From Rhodothermales bacterium (GTDB lineage Bacteria; Bacteroidota; Rhodothermia; Rhodothermales; JANQRZ01): 64,000 bases of DNA. A program made the translations under genes and the position numbers. Location: NCBI GenBank assembly GCA_028284265.1, contig JANQRZ010000008.1:1-64000 (forward strand), in the 5' to 3' direction. Below, one piece after another: positions 44,465-54,464 of the stretch. The number at the start of each line of letters is the position of its first letter. Within the stretch, counting starts at the first letter, position 1. Under the pieces are notes generated by a model. It was not told the origin of the DNA and ran no database searches. It was given only the letters and a program-made list of their open reading frames with translations.

Positions 44465-45271
44465 TCAGTCGCCCTGCTTCTTGAAGACTGGCTCGAACTC
44501 GCGCAGCGGCATCCCCGCCGTCGTCTTGCCGCCGGATTCGCGGGCGAGTTCGAGGTCGAAGGCTACGCGGTCAGCGCGGTAGTAGCGACGCTGGTAGTAG
44601 ATCGCCCGGTCGCCCGCGCTAAGGCTCGTCCGCTCGACGAGGAGAAGCGGGGCACCCTCGGATATGTCGAGCGCTTTGGCTTCGTCCGGTCCGGCAAGGA
44701 TGGCTTCGATGCGGTAGTGTCCCCGGAGTACGGGGATGTCGTAGTCGCGCTCCAGTACGCGGTAGATCGTCTCGTGCGCGAGGTCATGGCCTTCGAGCAG
44801 TTGGGCGTAGAACAGTGGCAACCACGTCCGGTCGAGCGCGACCGGCGCGCCGTCGCCAAGGCGGAGGCGGTCGAGGCGGACGACCGTGGTGCCCTCATCG
44901 AGACCAAGCGCTTGGGCGGCGGCGGGCGGGGCGATCTCCGGATCGTGGTGGAGTACGCGGCTCGACGCGGCTAGTCCGGCGCGCTCCATGTCCTGCGCGA
45001 AGTCAGTCAGCCGGACCAGCCCCTGCGGCAGTTTCGGTGGGGCGGCAAATGAGCCAAGGCCTTGGCGGCGATAAATCAGCCCCTCGTTCTCCAGCGTGGC
45101 GAGTGCCCGGCGGACAGTGATGCGGCTCACACTGAACAGATCGCCGAGGTCGTGCTCGCTCGGAAGCTGGTCGTGGGCGGCAAAGTGGCTGGAGGTCACC
45201 TGCTCGCGGAGCCAGTCGGAAAGCTGCTCGTGGCGCGGGCGACCGGATTGGAGCAAAGGGATATCAGACAT
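44465..45271 (-). CDS. GntR family transcriptional regulator (HutC subfamily, UTRA domain)
   Basis: The 268-residue protein has an N-terminal winged helix (LPSEHDLGDLFSVSRITVRRALATLENEGLIYRRQGLGSF, about residues 35-80) and a C-terminal UTRA ligand-binding domain (about 100-245) with REVA-like turns and a late YYQRRYYRADRVAF. It is a dimeric, effector-controlled DNA-binding protein. It is convergent to the sulfur operon, and the upstream gap contains a 10-bp palindrome; its target is unknown. Confidence 0.92.
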   Translation of the reverse strand: MSDIPLLQSGRPRHEQLSDWLREQVTSSHFAAHDQLPSEHDLGDLFSVSRITVRRALATLENEGLIYRRQGLGSFAAPPKLPQGLVRLTDFAQDMERAGLAASSRVLHHDPEIAPPAAAQALGLDEGTTVVRLDRLRLGDGAPVALDRTWLPLFYAQLLEGHDLAHETIYRVLERDYDIPVLRGHYRIEAILAGPDEAKALDISEGAPLLLVERTSLSAGDRAIYYQRRYYRADRVAFDLELARESGGKTTAGMPLREFEPVFKKQGD

Positions 45272-45330
45272 CGGGCGGCAGACGTGTGACCTTCTTCAAA
45301 GTAAGAAGAGACCTCGTACCAAACGATAGC

Positions 45331-45340
45331 TGTAATTACA
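45331..45340. promoter_or_regulatory. 10-bp palindrome TGTAATTACA upstream of the GntR gene
   Basis: The perfect palindrome sits 60-69 bases upstream of the GntR start codon in an AT-rich, 140-base gap. HutC-type regulators bind short palindromes of this kind, often repressing their own gene. On the minus strand a near-match to the Bacteroidota -7 element (TACTTTG, at 45297-45303) lies closer to the start, with a possible TTTG at 45320-45323. All of this is by eye. Confidence 0.35.
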
Positions 45341-45411
45341 AGTTGCACAAGTCGTATTCTTTACTGTGTATAGCAGGGTCTCCACTGGTCGAAGTCGGCG
45401 TGGAGCTGTGT

Positions 45412-46806
45412 TTAGCGTCTGTCGGTCGGGGGAGCAGGCGGGGCAGGACGCAGTGGCCCCGTGTGCGAGTCGCGGGGGATGAGATGCAGGTCTGTCTGCC
45501 GCCCGTCGATGTACCACACGGTTGACCCATCGAAGAAGGCGTCCTGCTCCAGCATGATCCGCACTTTCTGGTCGCCCCACTCGGCGACTGGCACGACAGC
45601 ATTGAGCTCGATGGAATAAGCGGTATTGGGATAGAGTGGGTAGTCGCCGATCCCCGGCACGCCGCCCTGCTTGTCCCACATACCAATCGCGGGCCCAGCG
45701 GCGTGTCCGTGGAAACCGATGGGATGAGTGTAGATCATGGCTTCGATTCCCTCGCGTTCGGCCATACTCAAGCTCGCTGCCAGCACCTCATTGCCGGTCC
45801 GGCCCGCCGCGAACTCGTTCGTGAGAATATCCTGCAGGCGGTTGCCGGTGGCGAAGGCTGTGCGGAGGCCTGCGGGGGCTTCGTGCTCGCCCGGGCGCAA
45901 CACGTAGGCGTGCTCCTGTGTGTCCGTGTTGAGTCCGAGATACGTGATTCCAAAGTCGACGTGGAGCAGGTCGCCGGGCTGGATGGTGCCGCTGCTGCTG
46001 CCCCAGTCGGAGAAGTCGCTGCTGCGGGGGCCGCTCTCAGCGCGTTGGATGGAGACACTCGGGTGAAACCACGTAACAAGCCCGAGACGGCGGACCCGGT
46101 CGCGATACCACCACTCGACATCGTCCACTGTGGTGATGCCTGGGGTGATGACCTGCTCGGAGAATCCTTCGGCGATGATCGCCTGAGCGATCTTGACGAT
46201 GGTTGGATAGACCGTCATCTCCTCGGGCGTGCGCGTTTCCAGCCACCCCACCGCGAGGTTCCCCCCGGAGACGATGCGCTCGTGGTAGCGTTCGGGGAGT
46301 GCGGCTAGGAAGCCGTCGAACTCGCTGTCGGTCATCCCATCGGCGAGGGCGAAGGTCGTGGACCGGTTGATGGCAATACGCTCGGGGTTGCGCTCGGCGA
46401 CCACGTCTGCCAGACGCGCCCACTGGTCCGGCTGGGTGTCGGGGTCCCACGCTGCCGGGAAGGCGTCGCCCACGCTGTAGCGCGCAATCGCCAAGCGCTC
46501 GACGCCTTCGCTTTCGCCTTGGTCATAGAACAGCAGGATCGTGCGGCGGCGAGCGTTGAGCCACGTCGCGGGCAGCATCGTGCGAACCACAGGGTCCTCG
46601 TTGTATTCTCGGGCACTAAGGATCCACATATCGATGCCAGCACGCCGCATCACGAGCGGAATCACCGTCTCCAGACGCTGCTCCAGCCACGCATCTCGGA
46701 CCTCGGCACGCTCACGCATCGAGAGAATGGCTGGGATAGCGTCCTGGGCTGTAGCGGGCGACCCGGACACGAGGAGCGCGATAAACAAGCAGATCAACCA
46801 GCGCAT
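45412..46806 (-). CDS. secreted M24 family peptidase (aminopeptidase P-like)
   Basis: The 464-residue protein has a signal peptide (MRWLICLFIALLVSGSPATA) and a C-terminal M24 domain. The pattern LLHVDFGITYLGLNTDTQEH holds the metal-binding Asp residues; IYTHPIGFHGH supplies a metal His; later GIGDYPLYPNTAYSIELNAV contains a candidate Glu ligand. The N-terminal domain is the creatinase-like region (IDMWILSAREYNEDPV). It is likely periplasmic and cleaves peptides with a Pro or modified residue, but lacks a sure match to a named enzyme. ATG 46806 was chosen for the signal peptide. Confidence 0.85.
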   Translation of the reverse strand: MRWLICLFIALLVSGSPATAQDAIPAILSMRERAEVRDAWLEQRLETVIPLVMRRAGIDMWILSAREYNEDPVVRTMLPATWLNARRRTILLFYDQGESEGVERLAIARYSVGDAFPAAWDPDTQPDQWARLADVVAERNPERIAINRSTTFALADGMTDSEFDGFLAALPERYHERIVSGGNLAVGWLETRTPEEMTVYPTIVKIAQAIIAEGFSEQVITPGITTVDDVEWWYRDRVRRLGLVTWFHPSVSIQRAESGPRSSDFSDWGSSSGTIQPGDLLHVDFGITYLGLNTDTQEHAYVLRPGEHEAPAGLRTAFATGNRLQDILTNEFAAGRTGNEVLAASLSMAEREGIEAMIYTHPIGFHGHAAGPAIGMWDKQGGVPGIGDYPLYPNTAYSIELNAVVPVAEWGDQKVRIMLEQDAFFDGSTVWYIDGRQTDLHLIPRDSHTGPLRPAPPAPPTDRR

Positions 46807-47130
46807 AGGGAGGCGGGCGGGTGGAGAAAGGTATTGTCGGATGATACGATGCTCGCAGCGTGTAGTGATGCGAGGCCGAGGCGTCGTCAGGGCTGTGCGG
46901 TGCTCACTGCAGGACAAATGTCAGAGCGTCTGCGGGGTACATCTCAAGGCTGAGACAGGCAGCGGACATAGCGCCGTAATTCAGTCGAATACGAGCAATA
47001 GAAGGGAAGAGGTGAACGCAGAGAGGACGCGAGCGCAGACTGGAAGGGGCAGGAATGGTTTGTGTCACTTGGACCATTGCACGCCAGAAAAACACCTGTC
47101 TCGTCTCACACTCCTTTTGGGTCCACCGCC
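46807..47130. other. divergent intergenic region, no gene seen
   Basis: The 324 bases separate the M24 peptidase (minus) and the TonB receptor (plus). I see no RNA gene, clear promoter or strong repeat. A GTTTG-containing patch near 47058 may be part of a receptor promoter. Confidence 0.45.
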
Positions 47131-49431
47131 GTGCTCCGCTTCGCTCTCTTTATCGTTCTGCTGCTCGCTACGCAGCCGTCCGCGGCGCAGGGGCCGTTGC
47201 CGTCCGAGCCGGAACAGGAGGCTTCTGTCAGCGGGACCATCCGCGATGCGGAAACCGGCGAGACGCTGATTCAAGCGACCATTCTCGTCGCAAGCACGGG
47301 AATCGGCACCACGACCAACCGGCAGGGGTTCTATGCCCTCACCGGGTTGCCATCGGGCGAGGTCACGCTGGTCATCTCCTACCTCGGCTACACCTCGGAG
47401 CGTATCGCGCTCACGCTCGGCGCAGACGAAAGCCGCCGACTGGATGTGGCGCTGAACCCGGCGACGCTGGAGAGCGGCGAGGTGGTGGTCGAGAGTGAGG
47501 CTCCGCTCGAAGAGGAGAAAGCCGTCGGCGTGCAGCGCGTACCGATGCAACTCATCCAGCAGATTCCCTCGGCGGTGGAGAACGACCTCTTTCGGGCGCT
47601 CCAACTTTTGCCCGGCGTCAAGGCCGCCAACGACTTCTCTTCGAAGCTCTACGTCCGCGGCGGCTCGCCGGACCAGACGCTCATCCTCCTCGACGGCACG
47701 ACGGTCTACAACCCAACGCACTTCTTCGGCTTCTTCTCCACGTTCAACACCGACGCCATCAAGGACGTGCAGGTCTACAAGGGCGGCTACCCGGCGGAGT
47801 ACGGCGGGCGGCTCGGCTCGGTGATCGACGTCCAGAACCGGGACGGCAACCGCAACCGCTTCGACGGCAAGGCGAGCGTTGGCCTGCTCGCCTCGCGTGT
47901 CAACGCCGAGGGACCGATTCGCCTCGGTGGTACGCGTGGGTCGTGGTTCCTCGCCTTCCGGCGCTCGACGCTGGAGCCGCTCCTCGCCGCGCTCCGCGAG
48001 TCCGAGGAGTTCATCCCCGAAGGGTTCTACTTCTATGACTTCAATGGCAAGGTCAACATTGACGCTTCGCCGAACGACCGCTTCTCCTTCGCGGGCTATG
48101 CCGGGGTGGACGACGTGAAGTTTCCTTTCGCCGACGATGCGCGCTTCGATCTCCGCTACGGCAACCAGACCGGTAGCTTCCGCTACACGCGCATCCTCTC
48201 GGACCGCGTCTTCGCGACACTCCGGCTGACCGGCTCGCGTTACGTCAACTTCCCCAAAGCCGAGGTGGCGGGCGTGACGTTCGAGCGGCGCAATACCGTC
48301 GACGACTACTCGGCGAAGGCCGATGTGGAGTGGCTGGCGAGCCGGGCGGTCGAGGTGCAGGGCGGTTTCTGGGGTGGCAATCTGACGCTCCGGCTCAACG
48401 ACTTCTTCGATGAGCGGGAGACGCTCGCCTCACGCATCGAGAGCAACTACGCCTCGGGCTATCTCCAGACGAAGCTCCGCCCGACGCAGGACTGGACCAT
48501 CACCGGCGGCCTCCGCGCTAACTACTTCTCGTCGGGTGACTATCTCCGCTTCGAGCCGCGCCTCCAGATCGACCGGACGTTCGGCGAGCGCGTGCTCGCG
48601 CAGGCCGCCTACGGGCGATACTACCAGTTCCTCACGCTCATCTCGAACGAGGCTTTCTCCGGGTTCGACGTGTGGACGACGACCGACGAGGGCGTGCCGC
48701 CATCGTATGGCGACCAGTTCATTCTCGGCCTCAAGACCCGCCCGCTCCCGAACCTCGGCGTCGATGTGGAAGGTTATTACCGCACGCTGCGCGATCTCTT
48801 CGAGTTCGACCCGACGATTCCGGACGTGTCGGGGTTCGACTACGAGGACATCTTCCGTTTCGGCGAGGGCTATGCAACGGGCGTCGAGTTTCTCGTCGAG
48901 CGCCCGCAGGGGCGTGTCAATGGGTTCGTCGCCTATACACTCGCGCTCACCCAGCGCAAGTTCATCGGGGCCAACGGCGAGCCAGTCAACCCGCATCCTG
49001 TGACGGGCGAGGCGCAGTTCTTCTCCCCGAAGTATGACCGGCGGCACGACCTCGCGGTCGTCGGGAATCTGGAACTCGGGCGCGGGTGGACGATCACCGG
49101 AGCCTTCGTCTATGCGACGGGGCAAGCCTACACGCGCCCGAACGGGCGGTACCACATCGACCCGCCTATCGGGAGCGTGGACGGTGACGCGATCACCACG
49201 TCGGGGCTGAATCGTGCCCGGCTTCCGGCCTACCACCGCGCCGACATCAGCTTCACGAAAGCAGGCAGCTTCTTCGGGCTGGGCGACTATGAGCTGCGGA
49301 TGCAAGGAATCAATGTCTATGGACGCCGCAACGTGTGGTTCAATCAGATCGACCTAGATGACAACCCGGTGGAGACGCCCGTTCGGATGCTGCCTTTCCT
49401 TCCCAATATTTCGCTGACAGTAGACTTTTAG
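47131..49431 (+). CDS. TonB-dependent outer-membrane receptor (carboxypeptidase-regulatory N-terminal domain)
   Basis: The protein of about 766 residues starts with GTG 47131, giving the signal peptide VLRFALFIVLLLATQPSAAQ, where the upstream open frame gives none. A CarboxypepD_reg-like domain follows (about 32-110: SGTIRDAETGETLIQATI), then the plug (LRALQLLPGVKAANDFSSKLYVRG-like region, with QTLILLDGTTVYNP) and a C-terminal 22-strand-type barrel ending in LPNISLTVDF. The receptor imports a large substrate that cannot be named. It overlaps nothing; the DUF4249 gene follows three bases after the stop. Confidence 0.93.
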   Translation: MLRFALFIVLLLATQPSAAQGPLPSEPEQEASVSGTIRDAETGETLIQATILVASTGIGTTTNRQGFYALTGLPSGEVTLVISYLGYTSERIALTLGADESRRLDVALNPATLESGEVVVESEAPLEEEKAVGVQRVPMQLIQQIPSAVENDLFRALQLLPGVKAANDFSSKLYVRGGSPDQTLILLDGTTVYNPTHFFGFFSTFNTDAIKDVQVYKGGYPAEYGGRLGSVIDVQNRDGNRNRFDGKASVGLLASRVNAEGPIRLGGTRGSWFLAFRRSTLEPLLAALRESEEFIPEGFYFYDFNGKVNIDASPNDRFSFAGYAGVDDVKFPFADDARFDLRYGNQTGSFRYTRILSDRVFATLRLTGSRYVNFPKAEVAGVTFERRNTVDDYSAKADVEWLASRAVEVQGGFWGGNLTLRLNDFFDERETLASRIESNYASGYLQTKLRPTQDWTITGGLRANYFSSGDYLRFEPRLQIDRTFGERVLAQAAYGRYYQFLTLISNEAFSGFDVWTTTDEGVPPSYGDQFILGLKTRPLPNLGVDVEGYYRTLRDLFEFDPTIPDVSGFDYEDIFRFGEGYATGVEFLVERPQGRVNGFVAYTLALTQRKFIGANGEPVNPHPVTGEAQFFSPKYDRRHDLAVVGNLELGRGWTITGAFVYATGQAYTRPNGRYHIDPPIGSVDGDAITTSGLNRARLPAYHRADISFTKAGSFFGLGDYELRMQGINVYGRRNVWFNQIDLDDNPVETPVRMLPFLPNISLTVDF

Positions 49432-49433
49432 TC

Positions 49434-50369
49434 ATGATGACGCGCTTGTTTGCTTTTCTGTTTTTGACGGGTCTGGTCGCAGGGTGTGACCTCGCCGAGG
49501 AAGACTTCCAGCCGGAGGTTGTCGTCGAGGGAATCCTCATCGCCGGGGAGCCGATGACGTCGGTTCGGCTTTCCGAGACGGCTCCGCTCGGGGCAGTCTA
49601 TACGTTCGACCGCTATGCGCTCAGTGGGGCGACGGTTCGGGTGCTGCTGCTGACAGAAAGCAGCGAGGTAGAGGAGACCTATGAGCTTGTGGAGAACGTG
49701 GATATCCCCGGCAACGAGGGGAGCTTTCCCGGTGTCTACGTGCCCGAGCCGAGGCCAAAGCCCACGGTGTTGCCGAACCGCCGCTACCGGCTCGAAGTGG
49801 AACTGCCGGGAAGAGGCGATCTCGTCCCGTCCGGTACGCTGATTCGAGCGGAGACCGCTGTGCCGGATACGTTTAGCATCGTGACGCAGCCTCCGGCTTC
49901 GATCCCTTACGATATCACGAGGCCATCGCCCGCGATTGATGTAACGACGAGCACCGACGCGGAGCGGCAGTCCATCTTCATCTTCAACATCCGAGCGACG
50001 GAGCCGGAGAACTACCCGCTTACGCCGCTGGTCGCCTCGTTCGTCGATCAGGGCGACCTTGATGCTGAGGACCTCGTCTCGGGGTCTTCGCCGCTGCTCA
50101 ACGAGGCCAACTACGAGCGCAACGCCGACGGGTCACTCCGTCTTCGGGTCCCGTGGTTTGCGATCAGCTACTTCGGCCCCAACGTTTTCACGGCCAACGC
50201 CCTTGACGACGCCTTCTACGATTTCCTTCGCTCCCGCGACGCCCAGTTCAATCCGACCACCCTCTCGCCCGGCGAAATCCAGCGCGTGTTCTCGAATGTG
50301 GAGAACGGCGTCGGCGTCTTTGGCAGCATGGCTCGCGCCAAAGCCGATCCGGTATTTATCGAACAGTAG
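49434..50369 (+). CDS. DUF4249 family outer-membrane lipoprotein
   Basis: The 311-residue protein has a lipobox (LTGLVAGC, lipidated Cys about residue 18) and the beta-rich DUF4249 pattern (VVVEGILIAGEPMTSVRLSETAPLG, then RRYRLEVELPGRGDLV). It is regularly encoded just after a TonB-dependent receptor in the Bacteroidota and probably forms its surface partner, like SusD, though unrelated to it. It is two bases downstream of the receptor. Confidence 0.92.
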   Translation: MMTRLFAFLFLTGLVAGCDLAEEDFQPEVVVEGILIAGEPMTSVRLSETAPLGAVYTFDRYALSGATVRVLLLTESSEVEETYELVENVDIPGNEGSFPGVYVPEPRPKPTVLPNRRYRLEVELPGRGDLVPSGTLIRAETAVPDTFSIVTQPPASIPYDITRPSPAIDVTTSTDAERQSIFIFNIRATEPENYPLTPLVASFVDQGDLDAEDLVSGSSPLLNEANYERNADGSLRLRVPWFAISYFGPNVFTANALDDAFYDFLRSRDAQFNPTTLSPGEIQRVFSNVENGVGVFGSMARAKADPVFIEQ

Positions 50370-50389
50370 GGCATGAGGCAAGAAGCAGG

Positions 50390-52756
50390 CTAAAAAGGGA
50401 TATTGTCCTCGACATCGTCGGGTGCACGCTCGGTGCGGTGGAGTGCGATGCCGGTTGGGTCGAAGCCGAAGAGGTCTTCGGGGGAAAAGACGAGGCGGAA
50501 GTCGTGCTCGCTGGCGAAGAACGGGGTGAACTTGGCGGCGAACTCATCGAGGCGCTTGAGATAGTACGCCGTGTTCTCGTCCGGGTCGTCGGGGTTCCAG
50601 GCGTCGGCGAGGCGGGCGTTTTCAAACGCGGTCACGTTCGCGCTCGTCCCCGTGACATAGTAGCTGATCCGGTCGCCCTTCGTGACGGGCTGGCCGGTGG
50701 TCTCCGCGCGGCGGATCGCCAGTTCGTAGGACGCGGCCCGCGTGCGCTTGCCATTGGCTACATCCGCGAGGTACTGCTCGACGGTGTCTTTCAGTGTCTC
50801 GGTTCGCTGGAAGCTCTCGACGCCCTCCCAGTCGTGGTTGGTGACCTTGTCCCGCGTGTCGAGGTAGAGATCGTGCAGGCCCTGAATGTCTTCGTCGAGC
50901 AAGAGCGGGATGGCCTTACGGAGAAAGCGCCGCCCGAAGCGCTCCGACGAGCGTGAGACGAGCGAGGAGCCTTTGAACTTCAGTGTTCCGTCGTAGCGGA
51001 GGAGGGCGTAGTTCTTCTTCTTGTACGAGAGCATCTTCTTGAACCGCCCGTCGAACCCGATGCGGATGCCCTCCGGCATCTCGGCATTCAGCGTCTCGAC
51101 AAACGCTCGTTCCTCGGCATCGCCGCGCACACCGTCCGGTGGGACGAATAGCACGCCGTCGGTATCGACCTCGACCACGAGGCCGCCGCGCTCGCGGATC
51201 AGCCGGATGATGGTTCGCAATAGCTCCTGCCCGACGCTTGCCACGCGGTCTGCCTCGGCAAAATCGTTGAAGATCGCCATGCCAAAGCCCATATTGCCGT
51301 AAAAGCTATTTATGATGTTCTTGTAGGCCGTCTGCCGGGCGTCGAGTTCGCCGCGCTCGTCGTCGGAGCCGGCCTCGCGCATGAGCGACTTGGTCTCGAA
51401 GCGGAGGTCGGTGAGCTTGCGGAGGAGGTTGGGGAAGAGGCCGAGGGTGTCGCCTGCGGGCTTGACGTCCCAGCCGAGCATGATGGACGGGTACAGGCTC
51501 TCGACGTCAGCGTAGATAATTGGTCCGACGACGCCGGTGACGAACACGTCGGTGTAGCCGCCGACGGTCTGGCTGCCCCACTCGGCCTTCGGCAATGCCT
51601 GTCGCTCGCGGAGGTACTCACGCACGAAGAGGGCTTCGATTTTCGCCGCCGGGCCGGTGCGGGCGCACTGGTCGTAGGGCATCGGCACCATCTGCGTGAG
51701 GTAGAACGTGCTCCCCGACAGGTGCCGACTCAGCCGCTCGGTCTCGATCACGTCGTCGAGTGCATACGCCAGCAGCCGCTCCGGGTCTTCGTCCCAGACT
51801 TTCGGGATGTCTGCGCCGTCCACGTAGGTGCGGTCCTCCGGCGCAAAGCCGAAATACTTGGCCGCCGCCTTCAGCCCGTAGGCCGGGAGGTCGCGCTTGA
51901 ACACGTCGTAGCTCATCACCTGGAAGTAGGTGTCGATGACGTGCCGCCCCGCGATGTCGAGCGCGGGGAAGTCGATGCTCCGCTCGGCGAAGCGCATGGA
52001 GGAGGGGAACGAGCGCGGCACCGACCCGTCGCGGCCTATCGCGAAGGGCACGCCCCAGCGGTCGCACCGCGTCATGAGGTACGGGAAGTCGAAGGCGTAG
52101 CAGTTGTGGCCCTCGATCACGTCGGGGTCTTTCTCGCGGATCAGCCGAACGACCTCTTGCAGCAGCGTCTTCTCGGGCAGCGTCCGGGCGTCGAGGAGGC
52201 GCGTCCAGCCCCGGTTGTCGGAGAGCGAGACGATGATGACGGCGTCCTCGGCGCGCTCGGCGTTGGGGAAGCCGCCCGCGCTGGCGTAGGTCTCGATGTC
52301 GAGCTGCAGCCGGTAGAGGTCGTCGAAGGCCATGCCCTTGAAGAGCGTCCGCCCGGTCTGCATGAGGTACTGCTGCTCAGGCGGGCCGGGGAAATAGACC
52401 TCGTCGGGGCGCTTGGCGTAGGTCTCGGTGACGCGCTCGATGTGGCGGACGGCGTCCCAGTACGCGCCCCGGCTCGGGAAGGCGACGAGGTGCCGGAAGT
52501 AGCCGTCGCCACCCAATTCCTGAAACCGGAACCGCTCGCGGGGGAAGTCGCGCAGCAGGTCGATGTCGGCGAGAAAGAAGAACGGGTAGAACGGTTCGTC
52601 GCTCTGCTCGACCTTCGTCGGCCCGGTGCGACGGTAGACCCGCATCTGCTCTGTTCCATCGTCCGCCGCGACGAGGTGTAGCCCGACGATCCGCTCGGTC
52701 CGGTCGCGCCCGTAGAGGGCGTCGTCGTGGACGGCAGAGGAGGAGAGGTCGGACAT
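50390..52756 (-). CDS. family B DNA polymerase
   Basis: The 788-residue protein has the 3'-5' exonuclease motifs Exo I (DIETYASAGG, Asp153 and Glu155) and Exo II (VIEGHNCYAFDFPYL), and polymerase motifs A (ADVESLYPSIML), B (YKNIINSFYGNMGF) and C in the variant form VDTDGV. The DTD of motif C is kept though the leading Tyr is not. It is a replicative or repair polymerase with proofreading; this archaeal-type enzyme occurs in Salinibacter relatives. ATG 52756 is used; the longer frame is not like coding sequence. Confidence 0.92.
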   Translation of the reverse strand: MSDLSSSAVHDDALYGRDRTERIVGLHLVAADDGTEQMRVYRRTGPTKVEQSDEPFYPFFFLADIDLLRDFPRERFRFQELGGDGYFRHLVAFPSRGAYWDAVRHIERVTETYAKRPDEVYFPGPPEQQYLMQTGRTLFKGMAFDDLYRLQLDIETYASAGGFPNAERAEDAVIIVSLSDNRGWTRLLDARTLPEKTLLQEVVRLIREKDPDVIEGHNCYAFDFPYLMTRCDRWGVPFAIGRDGSVPRSFPSSMRFAERSIDFPALDIAGRHVIDTYFQVMSYDVFKRDLPAYGLKAAAKYFGFAPEDRTYVDGADIPKVWDEDPERLLAYALDDVIETERLSRHLSGSTFYLTQMVPMPYDQCARTGPAAKIEALFVREYLRERQALPKAEWGSQTVGGYTDVFVTGVVGPIIYADVESLYPSIMLGWDVKPAGDTLGLFPNLLRKLTDLRFETKSLMREAGSDDERGELDARQTAYKNIINSFYGNMGFGMAIFNDFAEADRVASVGQELLRTIIRLIRERGGLVVEVDTDGVLFVPPDGVRGDAEERAFVETLNAEMPEGIRIGFDGRFKKMLSYKKKNYALLRYDGTLKFKGSSLVSRSSERFGRRFLRKAIPLLLDEDIQGLHDLYLDTRDKVTNHDWEGVESFQRTETLKDTVEQYLADVANGKRTRAASYELAIRRAETTGQPVTKGDRISYYVTGTSANVTAFENARLADAWNPDDPDENTAYYLKRLDEFAAKFTPFFASEHDFRLVFSPEDLFGFDPTGIALHRTERAPDDVEDNIPF

Positions 52757-52870
52757 GGACGGCGGCAGGTGGCGAGGAGCAAAGCTAAGGCGCTGGCTTG
52801 ACACCCTCGCGTCAGCCCGTCCGTTCCTCGCGGCGGGACCGTTACGCTCCCACGCTGCGTACACGGCGGC

Positions 52871-54434
52871 ATGACGACGTGCCTTCGCTTTCTTCTGCTT
52901 GCCGCGCTGGTCCTCGGCGCTGCCACGTCCGTGCGGGCACAACTCAGCGCCGCCCCAACTGCGCTGAGTGTGACTGTACCACAGGGCGAGCAGGCCGAGC
53001 GGACGCTGACGCTGACGAACACCGGGAGCAAGGCGGTATCGTTCTGCCTAAAACTTCGAGCGCCCTCTTCAACGACAGACAGGGTTGAGACTGAGCGAGA
53101 AGGCGACCGGATCGGCCTGTGGTGAGATCGGTGAAATCCTATTTGAGCTAGATGAGGAAGACACGGGCTTCTTTTGGGACCCCTATGGGCTAGCGATGAC
53201 CCCTGACGGTCGCCTTTTCACCTCTGATAGTTCCGAACTAGAACTAACCGTCGAGTTGACAACGGAGCTCGAGGTGGTGCGGAGCTTCGAGCAGCCCGTC
53301 GTGGACCAAGTGGGCATCGACGCAATCACGCGGGGAGTGACCTATAACCCCGACACTGGCACACTCTGGTGGCTCAACATCGAGCGGGATGTGGTTGACC
53401 AGATGATTGTGTTCATCCGCGCCCTTCTTGTGGAGGGCGATCTCGACGGGGTTGCTACCGGACGCCGCATCGATCTTCCCCTCACCGGGGGCGATCCGCC
53501 GGTCGACATCTTCCCACTGGGAGCAAGCTACGATTCCGCTACCCACCGCTACTACTTCAGCAGCTTCTCGAATGAGGACGGCTCGACCATCTGGGCCGTG
53601 GACACGCTTGGGGCCATCGTCCCCGGTTATCCCGTCCGCGAGACGGCCTACCCCGGTGCAACGGTCACGGCCCCGGACGCTCACGGCGGGGCCAGTGGTG
53701 AGCCGGAGGCCGTGCGCCTAGAGCTTACCGTAGCGGTAGTCGGCGGCAGCCAAACAGATCGCTTGGTCGTGTCGGACCCTACCGGCGTCAATCTGGACGT
53801 CGAGACGCTGCTGCCGGACGTGAGCGGCGGATCGGGCTTCGGCAGTATCACAGGCGAACCGCTGCGGAGCCGGGTGGACCCGAACGGGGTGCTCTACTTC
53901 CCGTTCGTGAACTTCGACACAGAGGGGGTGGTCGGCATACGCCCGCATCCGCTGCCGCCGTCATGGCTGGCGCTGAGCGAGTGGGATGGAACACTTGGGT
54001 CGGGCGAGAGCGTGGAGATCGATCTGACGTTCTCGGCAGGCACACGTAACGTCGGCAACACCTACGAGGCCGCACTTCAAGTGTTCGAGGCTGAAACGGG
54101 CGAAGCGCTGGAGGTACCCCTGTCGCTGGAGGTCGCGCCGCCGGTGGACACGGAGAGGGATCTGCGCGCACAGGCGGGGGCCTCGCTGTCGGTCTATCCG
54201 AACCCGGCAGCAGGACCGGCGACACTCGCCGTTTCGCTGCCTGAGCGGGTACACCTACGGGTGGCGGTGTACGATGTGCTCGGGCGGCAGGTCGTGCTCC
54301 TCGCCGACAAGCAGGCGGAAGCCGGACCGCATCGCTTCTCGTTCGATGGGGCCTCGCTACCGGCAGGGGTCTACCTCGTGCGCGCCACCGCCGGAGCCGA
54401 GCACCTCACCGAACGAATCGCCATCGTGCGGTAG
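52871..54434 (+). pseudogene. secreted protein with T9SS sorting domain, broken by a one-base frameshift
   Basis: From ATG 52871 a signal peptide (MTTCLRFLLLAALVLGAATSVRA) leads a short Ig-like start; then at the run AAAA (53050-53053) the frame is lost and stops at 53125. From about 53052 another frame reads on (NFERPLQRQTGLRLSEKATG, then DEEDTGFFWDPYGLAM), through a beta-propeller-like region, to a T9SS type A domain (YPNPAAG, VYDVLGRQVVLLAD, GVYLVRAT) ending at 54434. Deleting one A gives FCLNFERPLQ and one frame of 520 residues. Gene decay or a homopolymer sequencing error. Confidence 0.85.
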
Positions 54435-54464
54435 CGCCGGAGGCGGGCATCAGTCACAAGTTGG

